Origin: Streptomyces sp. ISL-94
Lineage (GTDB): Bacteria > Actinomycetota > Actinomycetes > Streptomycetales > Streptomycetaceae
Direction of reading: 5' to 3'
Assembly: GCF_018614075.1 (NCBI RefSeq)
Contig: NZ_JAGGOZ010000002.1
Location: forward strand, 1-64,000
DNA length: 64,000 nt
A program made the translations under genes and the position numbers. The notes beneath the pieces are model-generated. The model had not been told where the DNA came from, searched no databases, and saw nothing but the letters and a program-made list of their open reading frames with translations. Shown here piece after piece: positions 1 through 8,246 of the stretch (position 1 is the first letter of the stretch; each line of letters starts with the position of its first letter).

Positions 1-620
1 ACAACCGAGAACAGGCCCTAGTACCGGCCGTGGCCCTGGTCGTCGTCCTGGCGGTCCTCACCGCCCGGCACGCCGAGCGGCGCATCCCGGTGCAGCGGAC
101 GAAGCGGATGACGGGCCGCTGGCGGCACGCCACCGACACCGTCCACATCCCTATTCGCCTCGACCAGGCCGGCTACAACCCGATGGTCTGGGCGTCCCTC
201 GCCGTGTTCGCGCCGGCGTGGCTGTGGCATCTGTCCGGCCCCTGGTACCTCGCGGCGGCCTTCGGGGCCGTCGTCCTCGGCATGTATTGCTGCGCGCTGC
301 GGGTGCTCGACCCCGAGGAGGTGGCCCGTGACATCCGGGGGCAGGGCGGCTTCGTCCCGGGCATCGCTCCGGGCCCGCAGACCGCCGCCTACCTCGGCTC
401 CGTCCGCGCGCGGATGGCCTGGTGGAACGCCCTGTACTCCGGGGTGATCGTGCTGCTGCCGATGGCGGCGCTGACCGCGCTGGGCATCGGAGCGCGGGAC
501 CCGCTGAGTGCCCCCGGGATCCTGATGGCCGCCGGCCTCGCGATGATCGTCTCCATGGACGTCGCCCGGCAGGTCGAGAGCTACCTCATGATCGACAGGT
601 ACGCGCCGTACCTGCGCTAG
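1..620 (+). CDS. secY: SecY-like preprotein translocase subunit, 5' truncated by window edge
   Basis: The reading frame is open to the first bases of the window, so the true start lies upstream; about 205 codons are visible. The motif ERRIPVQRTKRM at the start matches the cytoplasmic loop of SecY (family consensus ERRIPVQYAKR), followed by IPIRLDQAGYNPMVWAS and hydrophobic segments near residues 60-80, 130-155 and 165-185 that would be the last membrane helices. SecY is the channel-forming subunit of the Sec translocon in the inner membrane. Normal streptomycete secY lies in the ribosomal protein operon. No ribosomal gene follows here and the sequence departs from consensus (QRTKRM for QYAKRM), so this may be a second, accessory SecY. 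Family fairly sure; role as main or accessory SecY unresolved. Confidence 0.75.
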   Translation, partial: NREQALVPAVALVVVLAVLTARHAERRIPVQRTKRMTGRWRHATDTVHIPIRLDQAGYNPMVWASLAVFAPAWLWHLSGPWYLAAAFGAVVLGMYCCALRVLDPEEVARDIRGQGGFVPGIAPGPQTAAYLGSVRARMAWWNALYSGVIVLLPMAALTALGIGARDPLSAPGILMAAGLAMIVSMDVARQVESYLMIDRYAPYLR

Positions 621-691
621 CCAGCATTCGCGTACGGGGCATCGCGGGCGCACCCTGGAAGTCAAAGGGTGACCCCTGGAGGTGATGCACC

Positions 692-964
692 ATGTCCACG
701 CTGGTCGGGTGGCATGTGGAGCTGGAGTTCACCGAGGAAGGCCACCGCACGAGTGCGGCGGCCATGGTCAGGCTCGGTGACGGTACTGAGGTGAAGGCGC
801 GCGGCTACGCCCTGCGTCATCCGTCCGACCCGGAGCAGTTGAGGGTCGGAGAGGAGATCGCGGGGGCCCGGGCGCTCATGGATCTCGCGTCGCAGCTGCT
901 GATGAAGGCACACGGTGAGATCGACGAGGTGACGGGCCGGCACTCCTATCCGCTGAGCCACTGA
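692..964 (+). CDS. DUF1876 family protein
   Basis: A 90-residue cytoplasmic protein starting MSTLVGWHVELEFTEEGHRT, with the alternating strand/helix pattern and the LMDLASQL helix typical of DUF1876, a small dsRBD-like fold common in actinobacteria. The start is well supported by GGAGGTGATG just upstream (677-686). No catalytic residues are evident and the family has no established function; some members are copper- or stress-associated, but nothing here points that way. It stands alone, with no partner gene in close spacing. Confidence 0.85.
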   Translation: MSTLVGWHVELEFTEEGHRTSAAAMVRLGDGTEVKARGYALRHPSDPEQLRVGEEIAGARALMDLASQLLMKAHGEIDEVTGRHSYPLSH

Positions 965-1065
965 TCCACGTCCGCGGCAGGGCGGTCCGGGCGGTGTCCG
1001 GGCCGCCCGCTACCGCGTCCGGTGGCGGAAGAGGACGGCCGTCAGGACCAGGGCGAGGGGCCGTG

Positions 1066-1218
1066 ATGCCCACCCACCCGGCCCTGACGCGGCTGCTGGA
1101 GTCCTCGGCGTTGGGCTGCTCCGGCGAGCCGGGCTTCCCGTTCCGCTACGCCTTGGGCCGCCTGCTGGACGGCCTGGCGGAACTGATCGACGAGCGGCGC
1201 GGCGGGGCGGGCGGCTAG
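1066..1218 (+). pseudogene. Remnant of a TetR-family regulator (C-terminal end only)
   Basis: Only 50 codons remain. Residues HPALTRLLESSALG and then FRYALGRLLDGLAELIDERR match the last helices of the TetR_C_1 ligand-binding domain, whose members end in a pattern like FEFGLDRLLDGLEALVAAR. There is no HTH domain upstream in any frame; the preceding 100 bases read as a low-complexity Gly/Arg/Pro string. The stop codon overlaps the stop of the convergent lipoprotein gene (1215-1218). I read it as a deletion relic of a tetracycline-repressor-type gene; a small functional ORF cannot be excluded. Confidence 0.6.
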
Positions 1219-2183
1219 CCGGCCGTGGTCAGGGAGGCGGCGAGGCGCAGGCGTTCGTCCAGCTGCTTCTTCACGCGGTCCAGGGTCTCGGCGTTCTGCT
1301 CGGCCAGCCGCTTCTGGTAGGCGACTTCGACGGTGTACCAGGTGCCCACCAGGTTGGTCTGCTTCTTGCAGTCCACGTCCTGCTTGGCGATGGCGATGGC
1401 CTGTGGGCTGCTGATGTTGGCGTCGTCGATGCCGGGCGGCTGGTCCACGGGGCTGTTCATGGCGTAGCCGTGCTTGGCCATGCACTCGCTCCAGGACGTG
1501 GTGGCCGTACGGACCCGGCTGTCCTCGCGGGAGCGGGCGAAGGCCTCGAAGCCGAAGTTCTGCGGGACCATCAGGTCGACCGTGTCCTTGGACGGCGCGT
1601 ACAGCTTGAGGGCGCTCTCGCGCAGGCAGCCGCCCGCCGGGACCCTCTGGCCGCCGACGACCGTGGTCGCCACGTCGGACTTCTCCGCCTCCTCCTGGCT
1701 CATCGGGACCGGCTTGGAGGGGTCCACGTCCAGCCCGTGGAGCACCAGCTTCTCGTTGGGTCCGAGCGGGGGCTGCGGCTGCCGCTGGGCGGCCTTCGCC
1801 GCCGGGTTCTCGTAGCCGATCCGCTCGGCCTCGGCGGCGTCGGAGACCCCGTAGCGCCGGGCGTTGTCCTTCTTGGCGGCCGGGTCGGCCTGGCGCCGCA
1901 GCGGGTAGCGGAAGCCGTAGCGCTGCATGCACTGGTCGACGAGGACGTCCTGCGCCTGATCGAGCAGGCCGCGCTGGCGCGGGTCCGGGATGTACGGGTC
2001 CAGGGGGAAGGCGAGGTCCCGGCTCGCGAGCAGCGTCGGTACGGTGCCGATCGCGGGTTCCTTGCCGGAGTCGCCGCTGCCGCTGCTGTTGCCGCCGTCG
2101 GAGGAGGAGCAGCCGGCCAGCAGGAGCGCCAGGGCGGCTGCGGAGGCCGCCAGGGCGGGCAGGGCGGGACGCGGCGGGAACAT
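1215..2183 (-). CDS. Lipoprotein of unknown function
   Basis: 322 residues. The N-terminus has a hydrophobic stretch ending in the lipobox LLAGCSSSDGG (Cys near residue 24), then a Gly/Ser linker, predicting export and lipid anchoring on the outer face of the membrane. The mature part is mostly helical and charged and has four further cysteines (VDQCMQRYGF, GGCLRES, SECMAKHGY, VDCKKQT) that could form disulphides. The CMxxYGF/CMAKHGY pieces recall small actinobacterial exported proteins found near transporters, but I cannot assign a family. ATG at 2183 is preceded by CCGGAG. Its gene lies 100 bp downstream of the secreted protein at 2285-2680 on the same strand. Confidence 0.75.
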   Translation of the reverse strand: MFPPRPALPALAASAAALALLLAGCSSSDGGNSSGSGDSGKEPAIGTVPTLLASRDLAFPLDPYIPDPRQRGLLDQAQDVLVDQCMQRYGFRYPLRRQADPAAKKDNARRYGVSDAAEAERIGYENPAAKAAQRQPQPPLGPNEKLVLHGLDVDPSKPVPMSQEEAEKSDVATTVVGGQRVPAGGCLRESALKLYAPSKDTVDLMVPQNFGFEAFARSREDSRVRTATTSWSECMAKHGYAMNSPVDQPPGIDDANISSPQAIAIAKQDVDCKKQTNLVGTWYTVEVAYQKRLAEQNAETLDRVKKQLDERLRLAASLTTAG

Positions 2184-2284
2184 GGTGACTCCGGAGGGCG
2201 GGGGCAGGGGGGGGCGGCTGCGGTGCGGGGGGCGGCAGCCCCGCCCGGCGGCGGAGGCGGAACTGCCGCTTCGTGCGTGCGCGC

Positions 2285-2680
2285 CTAGACGAAGAAGGCC
2301 GAGGAGATCGTGTTGGTGAACGTCGAGGTGGTGTTGCCCCGGGCACCGACCGGGAGGGTGGCGCTGTAGCCCTGGCCCGCCCAGCCGGTGTAGACGGTCC
2401 ACGCGTAGACGTCCTTGTTCAGGTAGGACTCCGTGTAGTTGTCGACGAGCTGGTTGGCGCAGCTCTGCGAGCCCTTGAAGAAGTCGTCCCCGAAGTTGCT
2501 GTCGGAGCCGTAGAGGTCGAAGACCGCGTTCGTCTGGTTCTTGTAGCAGAACAGGCCGAACTCCCCGTCGGTGAGCCAGCCGTCCTTCTCGGTGGCGGAG
2601 GCGGAACCGGCACCGATTCCCACGGTGGCGAGGATCAGGCCGGCCGCGACCGCGGCGCGCAGTGAAGTGCGAAGCTTCAT
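2285..2680 (-). CDS. Secreted protein, peptidase inhibitor I36 / beta-gamma-crystallin-like
   Basis: 131 residues with a clear Sec signal peptide (basic MKLRTSLR, hydrophobic core to about residue 27, cleavage likely after SASA). The mature domain has the pattern FGLFCYKNQ, FDLYGSDSNFGDDFF, then NDY/SYLNKD, typical of secreted I36-like or crystallin-fold proteins in Streptomyces. Two cysteines (FCYK, SCANQ) could pair. Inhibitor activity is inferred from fold resemblance only; some relatives simply bind calcium or have no known role. It is followed on the same strand by the lipoprotein at 1215-2183 and may be co-transcribed with it. Confidence 0.65.
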   Translation of the reverse strand: MKLRTSLRAAVAAGLILATVGIGAGSASATEKDGWLTDGEFGLFCYKNQTNAVFDLYGSDSNFGDDFFKGSQSCANQLVDNYTESYLNKDVYAWTVYTGWAGQGYSATLPVGARGNTTSTFTNTISSAFFV

Positions 2681-2872
2681 CGGGAATGCCCTTCATTCAC
2701 ATCGTCGTGAGCTTGATGGTCGGTATGGCGGCGGCCATTGCGGGGGACCGGGCGCTGACCGCGGAGAAGTCGATCACGACCGGGCGGTTGCCGCAACTGT
2801 CCCTGACTCCAGGGTCTTTGGGGATTCTTTGGCTTATGGTGCGAACACACAAGGCGCCCTAGGAGGCTCGCT

Positions 2873-3391
2873 GTGCCATGTCGTTGGGCCCGATCCGTGG
2901 CCGCCCCCGCCCTTCTCTCCTTCCTGCTCCCGCTGTCCGGCTGTTCCGGTGGGGATTCCGGTTCAGCTTCGGCACCGGCCTCGGCTCCGCCCTCCGTCCA
3001 GTCGTCGGCCGCGCCTTCCGCTTCGCCGTCCCGGCCGCCCAAGGGCACGGTCCTCCCCGAAATGGCCGCCTTTTTCCAATGCTTGAAGGAAAAGGGGCTG
3101 CCGATGAAGGACACCCCGTCGGGGATTCCGGTTGTGGACGATTCCACGGCGGATCCGGCCGCGGTCAAGGAAGCGGAACGCGCCTGCGAGAGCCTGGTGC
3201 CGGTGACGCCGGTGACCGCGGAACAGCACGCCGAGGCAAGGGACTTCACCGCCTGCATGCGGGCCAACGGCATTGCGGAGTTCCCTGATCCCGATCCGCA
3301 GACCGCCCGGCACGACATGGAACGCCTCGACCTGAAGGGCTCGCCGGAGGGGGTCGCCGCCCTGACGGCATGCGGGCGCGGGAAGAGGTGA
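2873..3391 (+). CDS. Small lipoprotein with CMRANGI motif
   Basis: 172 residues beginning at GTG with AGGAGG 7 bases upstream (2861-2866). The signal peptide ends in the lipobox LPLSGCSGG (Cys about residue 24); a Ser/Pro/Ala-rich spacer follows (residues 30-65). The folded part has paired motifs FFQCLKEKG and FTACMRANGIAEFPDPDP plus two more Cys. This CMRxNGxxxFPDP motif is widespread in actinobacterial lipoproteins beside MacA/MacB-like efflux genes, but no transporter is adjacent here. Function unknown; a periplasmic, disulphide-bonded protein is expected. Confidence 0.75.
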   Translation: MPCRWARSVAAPALLSFLLPLSGCSGGDSGSASAPASAPPSVQSSAAPSASPSRPPKGTVLPEMAAFFQCLKEKGLPMKDTPSGIPVVDDSTADPAAVKEAERACESLVPVTPVTAEQHAEARDFTACMRANGIAEFPDPDPQTARHDMERLDLKGSPEGVAALTACGRGKR

Positions 3392-3430
3392 AGCCCCCCG
3401 GCCGGCCGTGAGGGGCACCATCACTCCGGA

Positions 3431-3461
3431 CGGGTCGGCGCACACGCTCCCCGCCGACCCG
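3431..3461. terminator. Stem-loop terminator between convergent genes
   Basis: CGGGTCGGCG (3431-3440) pairs perfectly with CGCCGACCCG (3452-3461) around an 11-base loop. It lies between the stop of the lipoprotein gene (3391) and the convergent DUF3995 pseudogene stop (3467), so it can serve both strands. Confidence 0.7.
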
Positions 3462-3466
3462 ACGGG

Positions 3467-3951
3467 TCATCCGGCCCGCCCGGCCCGCCCGGCCCGAACC
3501 GGGCCGTACCGGTGATGCCCGGCCGGTGCCAGCGCCAGGCGGGCCGCGGCCCAGCCGAAGCCCAGGCAGGCCGGGGGGTAGAGCACGAGGTTGAGGGCGT
3601 GGAAGGGGCTGTCGGGCGGGCTGTCGAGCAGCCCGGCGGCCCACCCCAGCCCCGCGAGGGCCCGTACGCCCATCCCGGCGGCCACGGCGCCGGTGACGGC
3701 CCGGGTGGGCAGCCCGCCGCGCCCGCGGGAGTGGGCGAGGACGGCGCCCGCCCCGGCCAGGGTCAGCGCGCCAGGGGCAGGGCCGCGGGAGGCGCGAAGG
3801 AGGTCTCGATGCCGAGGACGGCGAGCGAGAGCGACCGGCTGTCGGCGGCGGGCCAGGTCGCGCCGGTGGCCCAGTACAGGTGCAACAGCCCGTCGGCGGC
3901 GAGGAGTCCGGCCAGCGCGAGCCCGGTGCGGTGTCGTGTCGTGGTCTTCAT
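3467..3951 (-). pseudogene. DUF3995 membrane protein gene broken by a frameshift
   Basis: The N-terminal 62 codons (3763-3951) read MKTTTRHRTGLALAG, LLHLYWATGATWPAAD and SLAVLGIETSFAPPAA, the hallmark start of DUF3995, a small four-helix membrane protein. That frame stops at 3763. The family sequence continues in another frame (LTLAGAGAVLAHS, VRALAGLGWAAGLLD, FHALNLVLYPPACLGFG) to the stop at 3467. Joining the halves needs removal of two bases within the GCGCGC run at 3766-3771, so a dinucleotide expansion explains the break. Either a true pseudogene or an assembly error. A strong terminator just upstream (3961-4000) isolates it from the surface protein gene. Confidence 0.7.
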
Positions 3952-3960
3952 GTGAGAAGA

Positions 3961-4000
3961 GAGGGGGCCCACAGGGGAAACATTCCCTGTGGGCCCCCTC
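3961..4000 (-). terminator. Strong terminator of the surface protein gene
   Basis: GAGGGGGCCCACAGGG (3961-3976) and CCCTGTGGGCCCCCTC (3985-4000) form a perfect 16-bp stem with an 8-base loop, 20 bases after the stop codon of the gene ending at 4020. Confidence 0.9.
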
Positions 4001-4019
4001 ACACGGGTGAGGCCTGGGC

Positions 4020-5492
4020 TCAGGCCGTCGTGCGGCGGCGACGGCCGGTGCCGGCGACCAGGGTGGCACCCATGGCCAGTGCCACGCCCGCGCCGCCGAG
4101 GGCCCAGCTGGTGGCCGCGTCGGCGCCGGTGGCGGCGAGCTCGCCGCCGGTGTTGCCCGCGGTGGTGTTGCCGCCGGTGGTGTCCACGATCGGCTTGGCG
4201 TCGCCGTTCGGCTTCGGCTGGTTGCCGGTCTCGCCCTCGTCGCTGGTCTCCGGGGTGGCGGCGACGAGCTGCGTCAGCTGCGGCGTGGACCGCGACATCG
4301 CGATGCCGTCTTCGTAGTCCTCGCCCAGCGGGGCCATGCCGAAGGAGCGGAAGGTCAGATCGCCGGTCGGGGCGTCGGCGGTGAACCGGACGCGCACCTG
4401 GACGTCGAAGCTCTGGCCGGCCTTGACGGGACCGCCGGCGAGGTCGAGGCCGATGTACGGTCCTTCGTCGGACCGGAGCTCGGTCTCGTGCCAGCCGGCC
4501 TTGCCGTCCAGGTCCTTGCTCAGGACCTCGACCTTGATTTGGTCCGCCTGCATCGACACCCAGTCCGGGCGGGCCAGGACCAGGCCGAGGTAGAAGTCCT
4601 TCAGCGCCTCCTTGCCCGAGTTGTCGACGTGGACGGAAAGGGTGGTCCAGCCGCCGCCCACTGCGATGGTCTCCGGCACCCCGTTCACCGTCAGCTCGGG
4701 GCCGTCGACGACCGCGGGTTCCTCGTCGCCCCCCGTCGCGCCGCTGATCTTCGCGGTGTACCAGCTGGCGGGGGAGTGATTGGTGCCGTTCGCGGTGCGG
4801 CTCTGGCCGTCCGTGGACAGCTCGAACGCCACGACCGGGCTGTCCGCCGCGAAGCTGATGCGGACATCGACGGTCTGCACCGCGCCCTTGGCGAGGTTCG
4901 GGGTGGTGCCGAGTGCGTACTGGAGGCCGGGGCCGAGCTCCGGGGTCTGGATCGGCTGGGCGGCCTGCCAGGACTGGTTGCCGACCCGCCACTCGACCTT
5001 GACCTGCGAGGCCTTGAACTTGTCGTCCTCCTGGAAGACGGTCAGGTTCGGCGTGTAGTTCGGCACCGCCGTGTGGCCGGAGTTGTCGACCTTGACCTTC
5101 AGCGTCGTCCAGCTGCCGTCGGCCTTGAAGCCGTCCTTAGGGATGCCCGCCAGCGTGACCTCTGGACCCATGAGGATCCCGTCGGACTCGGCGTCCTGCT
5201 CGTCCTGCTTGTCCTCGGCGGCCTTGGCGTCCTTCGCCGGCTGCCCGGTCTTCGGTGCGGCCGGCGCGGGCTGCTGCCCCACGGGCTTGGGCGCGGGCGC
5301 CTCGACGACCGGGGCGGTGGTCTCAGGGGTCTTCCCGGCCTCACCGGTGACGGGCGCGGCGTCTTCCTTCGGCGCGGTGTCCGGGACGATCACGGCCGGC
5401 TGGTCGGCGGCCATCGCGGGCGTGGACAGCAGGGCCGTCGGACCGGCCACGGCGACCGCCGCCATGGCGGCGATGCGCTTGATCTTCTTCAC
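4020..5492 (-). CDS. Sortase-anchored surface protein with duplicated domain (LAATG signal)
   Basis: 490 residues. Order: Sec signal peptide (MKKIKRIAAMAAVAVAG, cleavage near AMAA, residue 29); Ala/Pro/Glu/Lys-rich disordered stalk (30-105); two related beta-rich domains, each opening with a pattern like LAGIPKDGFKADGSWTTL or VNGVPETIAVGGGWTTLSV followed by VDNSG; Asn/Thr/Gly linker; then sorting signal ELAATG, a hydrophobic helix and RRRRTTA tail. LAXTG is the signal used by class E sortases of Streptomyces, so the protein should be covalently attached to the cell wall. No sortase lies in the window. The WTTLxVxVDNSG repeats suggest an adhesin-like or structural role. Start ATG has a purine-rich GGGGGGAACGAAG upstream. 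Confidence 0.85.
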   Translation of the reverse strand: MKKIKRIAAMAAVAVAGPTALLSTPAMAADQPAVIVPDTAPKEDAAPVTGEAGKTPETTAPVVEAPAPKPVGQQPAPAAPKTGQPAKDAKAAEDKQDEQDAESDGILMGPEVTLAGIPKDGFKADGSWTTLKVKVDNSGHTAVPNYTPNLTVFQEDDKFKASQVKVEWRVGNQSWQAAQPIQTPELGPGLQYALGTTPNLAKGAVQTVDVRISFAADSPVVAFELSTDGQSRTANGTNHSPASWYTAKISGATGGDEEPAVVDGPELTVNGVPETIAVGGGWTTLSVHVDNSGKEALKDFYLGLVLARPDWVSMQADQIKVEVLSKDLDGKAGWHETELRSDEGPYIGLDLAGGPVKAGQSFDVQVRVRFTADAPTGDLTFRSFGMAPLGEDYEDGIAMSRSTPQLTQLVAATPETSDEGETGNQPKPNGDAKPIVDTTGGNTTAGNTGGELAATGADAATSWALGGAGVALAMGATLVAGTGRRRRTTA

Positions 5493-5581
5493 TTCGTTCC
5501 CCCCACTGATTTTTTGAACGTGATCAGATTAGACGGACTGAAGGGAATCTGGGCGGCCGGGAGATCACGAATCGCATACGA

Positions 5582-5602
5582 CCCCGGCAGCAGCTGCCGG
5601 GG
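5582..5602. terminator. Palindromic stem-loop downstream of the DUF6247 module
   Basis: CCCCGGCAGC, one base, then GCTGCCGGGG: a perfect inverted repeat (about 8-bp usable stem). It lies between the decayed argS fragment and the promoter region of the surface protein gene. Confidence 0.6.
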
Positions 5603-5630
5603 CCGTACGTTTCGCGTGGAATGCGCCGGG

Positions 5631-5700
5631 GTCAGAGCTTCTCGGGGGTGCGTTTCCGAGGAGGGACGGTTCTCGCCCACCACGAGCTCGGGCTCCGGCT
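5631..5700 (-). repeat. Partial duplicate of the argS 3' end (46-bp internal deletion)
   Basis: This 70-bp segment matches 6299-6413, the last codons and stop of argS, almost base for base: GTCAGAGCTTCTCGGGGGTG at one end and GGTTCTCGCCCACCACGAGC at the other. Bases equivalent to 6335-6380 are missing and there is one small change near 5652. The copies are in direct orientation and bracket the DUF6247 gene, its 46-codon partner and the argS terminator. Confidence 0.9.
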
Positions 5701-5841
5701 CTATGGGTTGCGAGCTGTGCGCAACTCGAAGAGGGCTTCCCAGAGCGCCTCGCGGGCCCTGTCGGCGAGGCCGAGCCGGTACTTCTCGGCGTCGTGCGTG
5801 CAGTCCACGGCCCACGGCGGCCCGGTGAACTCCTCGCTCAC
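5701..5841 (-). CDS. 46-residue protein translationally coupled to the DUF6247 gene
   Basis: GTG start at 5841 overlaps the TGA of the DUF6247 gene (GTGA, 5838-5841), the classic coupling overlap. The product begins VSEEFTGPPWAVDCTHDAEK and ends FELRTARNP. The stop codon lies exactly where the duplicated argS 3' fragment begins (5700/5701), so the gene may be the N-terminal stub of a longer partner truncated by that rearrangement. DUF6247 proteins in Streptomyces are often followed by a short RelE-like toxin-type protein; an identity as such a remnant is inference. Confidence 0.6.
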   Translation of the reverse strand: MSEEFTGPPWAVDCTHDAEKYRLGLADRAREALWEALFELRTARNP

Positions 5842-6185
5842 TCGCCGGGCTCCAGCGCGCGCAGCTCGTGGCGGATGCGCGAGGCCTCATTGAGGAGCTT
5901 GCGGGCCGCTTCGGCGTCCGTGGTTTCGGCTGCCCGAGCTTCGAGATCATTGACGCGGCGGTCCAGCTCGGGGTCGCGCGCGAGGGCGTACTCGCCCCAC
6001 CAGCGGGCCATGAACGCGGGGACGGGCCCGATGTCGTACGCGTCGGCGATCTGCTGTCGCCAGGCGGCGTCGAAGTCCGGCAAGAGGGCCGGGGTGCGGG
6101 CGGCCATGGCGGCACGCAGGGCCTTCGGCGTGTACTCCGGCATCGGCGGCACTGATCCGCCAGGCGCAGGCGTCGCGGTCGTCAT
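5838..6185 (-). CDS. DUF6247 family protein (antitoxin-like)
   Basis: 115 residues from ATG 6185, preceded by GAGGAGGAACC. The core LRAAMAARTPALLPDFDAAW, then YDIGPVPAFMARWWGEYALA and ARDPELDRRVNDLEARAAE, matches the DUF6247 pattern (a short helical protein with conserved PxFxxxWxxYAxxRxP-like spacing). Such proteins commonly occupy the antitoxin position of two-gene units. Here the overlapped second gene is only 46 codons. The unit sits directly downstream of argS on the same strand, after its terminator, and is bounded by a partial argS 3' duplicate, suggesting insertion by recombination. Confidence 0.7.
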   Translation of the reverse strand: MTTATPAPGGSVPPMPEYTPKALRAAMAARTPALLPDFDAAWRQQIADAYDIGPVPAFMARWWGEYALARDPELDRRVNDLEARAAETTDAEAARKLLNEASRIRHELRALEPGE

Positions 6186-6249
6186 TTCCGGTTCCTCCTC
6201 GGATCGGACGCCCTCCACCCTAGCCGTCCGGCGTGGGCCGGTCCGGGAA

Positions 6250-6291
6250 ACGCGGCGGCCCCCGGGGCGGGTGCGCCGGGGGCCTCCGCGT
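6250..6291 (-). terminator. argS terminator
   Basis: GGCCCCCGG (6257-6265) pairs with CCGGGGGCC (6276-6284), extended by ACGCGG/CCGCGT outside, 7 bases beyond the argS stop codon. Confidence 0.8.
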
Positions 6292-6297
6292 GGGATG

Positions 6298-8079
6298 TCA
6301 GAGCTTCTCGGGGGTGCGGATTCCGAGGAGGGACATGCCCTTGGTGAGGGTGCGGGCCGTGAGGTCGCACAGGAACAGGCGGTTCTCGCCCACCACGAGC
6401 TCGGGCTCCGGCTTCACGACCGGGCATTCCGTGTAGAACGTCGTGAACAGCGAGGACAGCTGGTAGAGGTACGCCGCCACCTTGTGCGGGGCGTGCTCCG
6501 CGGCCGCCTCGGCGATCAGCTCGCCGAACTGGTCCAGGTGCAGGCCCAGCGCGCGCTCGGCCGGGGCCAGCTCCAGCTCCGGGTGCGCGACCGGCTTGCG
6601 GTCGCCCGCCCGGCGCAGGATGGACTTGATCCGGGCGTACGCGTACTGGAGGTACACCGAGGTATCGCCGTTCAGCGAGACCATCTGGTCCAGGTCGAAC
6701 TTGTAGTCCCGCGCGGCCGAGGTCGACAGGTCGGCGTACTTCACCGCGCCGATGCCCACGTACTGGCCGTTCTCGACGATCTCCGCCTCCGTCAGGCCCA
6801 CCTTCTCGGCCTTCTCCCGGACCACGGCGGTCGCGCGCTCGACGGCCTCGTCGAGGAGGTCGACCAGCCGGACCGTCTCGCCCTCACGGGTCTTGAACGG
6901 CTTGCCGTCCTTGCCGAGGACGGTGCCGAAGGCCAGCTGGACGGCCTTGACCTCGTCGTTCAGCCAGCCCGCCCGGCGCGCCGTCTCGAAGACCATCTTG
7001 AAGTGCAGGGACTGCCGCGCGTCGACCACGTAGATCAGCTCGGTGGCGCCCAGCTTGCCCACCCGGTCGCGGATCGCGGAGAGGTCGGTGGCGGCGTAGC
7101 CGAAGCCGCCGTCCGACTTCTGCACGATCAGCGGGGTCGGGTTGCCGTCCGGGCCCTTGACGTCCTCGAAGAACACGCACAGCGCGCCGTTGGAGCGGAC
7201 GGCGACGCCCGACTCCTCCAGCAGCTTGCAGGTCTCGACCAGCATGTCGTTGTAGCCGGACTCGCCGACCACGTCGGCGTCCTTGATGTCCATGTCCAGC
7301 TTGTTGAAGACGGAGTAGAAGTAGATCTTCGACTCGTCCACGAACCGCTGCCACAGGGCCAGGGTCTCCGGCTCGCCGGCCTGGAGGTCCACCACCCGGG
7401 CCCGGGCCCGGGTCTTGAACTCCTCGTCGGAGTCGAAGAGCGCGCGCGAGGCCTTGTAGAGGCGGTTCAGGTTGGACATGGCCTCCTCGCCGGAGACCTG
7501 CTTGTCGGCGTCGTTGCCGCCCTTGTGGTCCAGCTCGTGCGGGTGCTCCAGCAGGTACTGGATGAGCATGCCGAACTGGGTGCCCCAGTCGCCGATGTGG
7601 TGGCGGCGGATCACCTTCTCGCCCGTGAATTCCAGGATCTCCACCATCGCCGCGCCGATCACGGCGGAGCGCAGGTGCCCGACGTGCATCTCCTTCGCGA
7701 CGTTCGGCTGGGCGTAGTCGATCACCGTGACGCCCGGGTTCGCCGCGAGCGGCACGCCGAGCCGGTCGTCGCCGGCCCGCGCCGCGAGGGTCTCGATGAT
7801 CGCCTTGTCGGTGATCGTGATGTTGAGGAAGCCGGGGCCCGAGACCTCGATCTCCCGGATCAGGTCACCGGTCGGGATGCCTTCGACCACGGTCGTCGCC
7901 AGCTCGCGCGGGTTGGCCTTGGCCTTCTTCGCGAGCGCCAGGATGCCGTTGGCCTGGAAGTCGGCCCGGTCGCTTCGTCGCAGCAGCGGGTCGGCGCCAC
8001 CGGCCTCCGGCAGGGCCGAGGCGAGGGCGTCCGCGACGCGCTGATTGACGGAAGAAGCGAGGGAAGGGACCGAGGCCAT
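6298..8079 (-). CDS. argS: Arginyl-tRNA synthetase
   Basis: 593 residues, within the normal size range. Charges tRNA-Arg with arginine using ATP in the cytoplasm. Seen: N-terminal Add1-type domain; class I signature HVGH in [20 protein letters not shown] (about residue 130); [10 protein letters not shown]; the KMSKS-loop equivalent [17 protein letters not shown]; and a C-terminal anticodon-binding DALR domain with [17 protein letters not shown] and a family-like tail ending LGIRTPEKL. The start chosen ([15 protein letters not shown]) fits the usual N-terminus; further upstream codons read as low-complexity sequence. Divergent from lysS, with about 170 bp of shared upstream region. Confidence 0.97.
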   Translation of the reverse strand: MASVPSLASSVNQRVADALASALPEAGGADPLLRRSDRADFQANGILALAKKAKANPRELATTVVEGIPTGDLIREIEVSGPGFLNITITDKAIIETLAARAGDDRLGVPLAANPGVTVIDYAQPNVAKEMHVGHLRSAVIGAAMVEILEFTGEKVIRRHHIGDWGTQFGMLIQYLLEHPHELDHKGGNDADKQVSGEEAMSNLNRLYKASRALFDSDEEFKTRARARVVDLQAGEPETLALWQRFVDESKIYFYSVFNKLDMDIKDADVVGESGYNDMLVETCKLLEESGVAVRSNGALCVFFEDVKGPDGNPTPLIVQKSDGGFGYAATDLSAIRDRVGKLGATELIYVVDARQSLHFKMVFETARRAGWLNDEVKAVQLAFGTVLGKDGKPFKTREGETVRLVDLLDEAVERATAVVREKAEKVGLTEAEIVENGQYVGIGAVKYADLSTSAARDYKFDLDQMVSLNGDTSVYLQYAYARIKSILRRAGDRKPVAHPELELAPAERALGLHLDQFGELIAEAAAEHAPHKVAAYLYQLSSLFTTFYTECPVVKPEPELVVGENRLFLCDLTARTLTKGMSLLGIRTPEKL

Positions 8080-8246
8080 GAGCTGCCGTTCCTGTGAGGT
8101 TGTGCCGGTGGGTGCACTTGGTTGTTCCGACAAGTCCCGAGTATCCCATGCGGGGCCCTGCGATTTCGCGGGAGAAAACAACCGCGGAGGGGCTCGTTAC
8201 GTCTGGGAGAATGGCTGAAGCCAGCATTCGAGTAGAAGGACGTGTC

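Noticed and set aside
5794..8097. Very long open frame on the plus strand antisense to argS
   Set aside because: Low-complexity Arg/Val/Leu/Gly product with no start context; it is the antisense shadow of a GC-rich gene.
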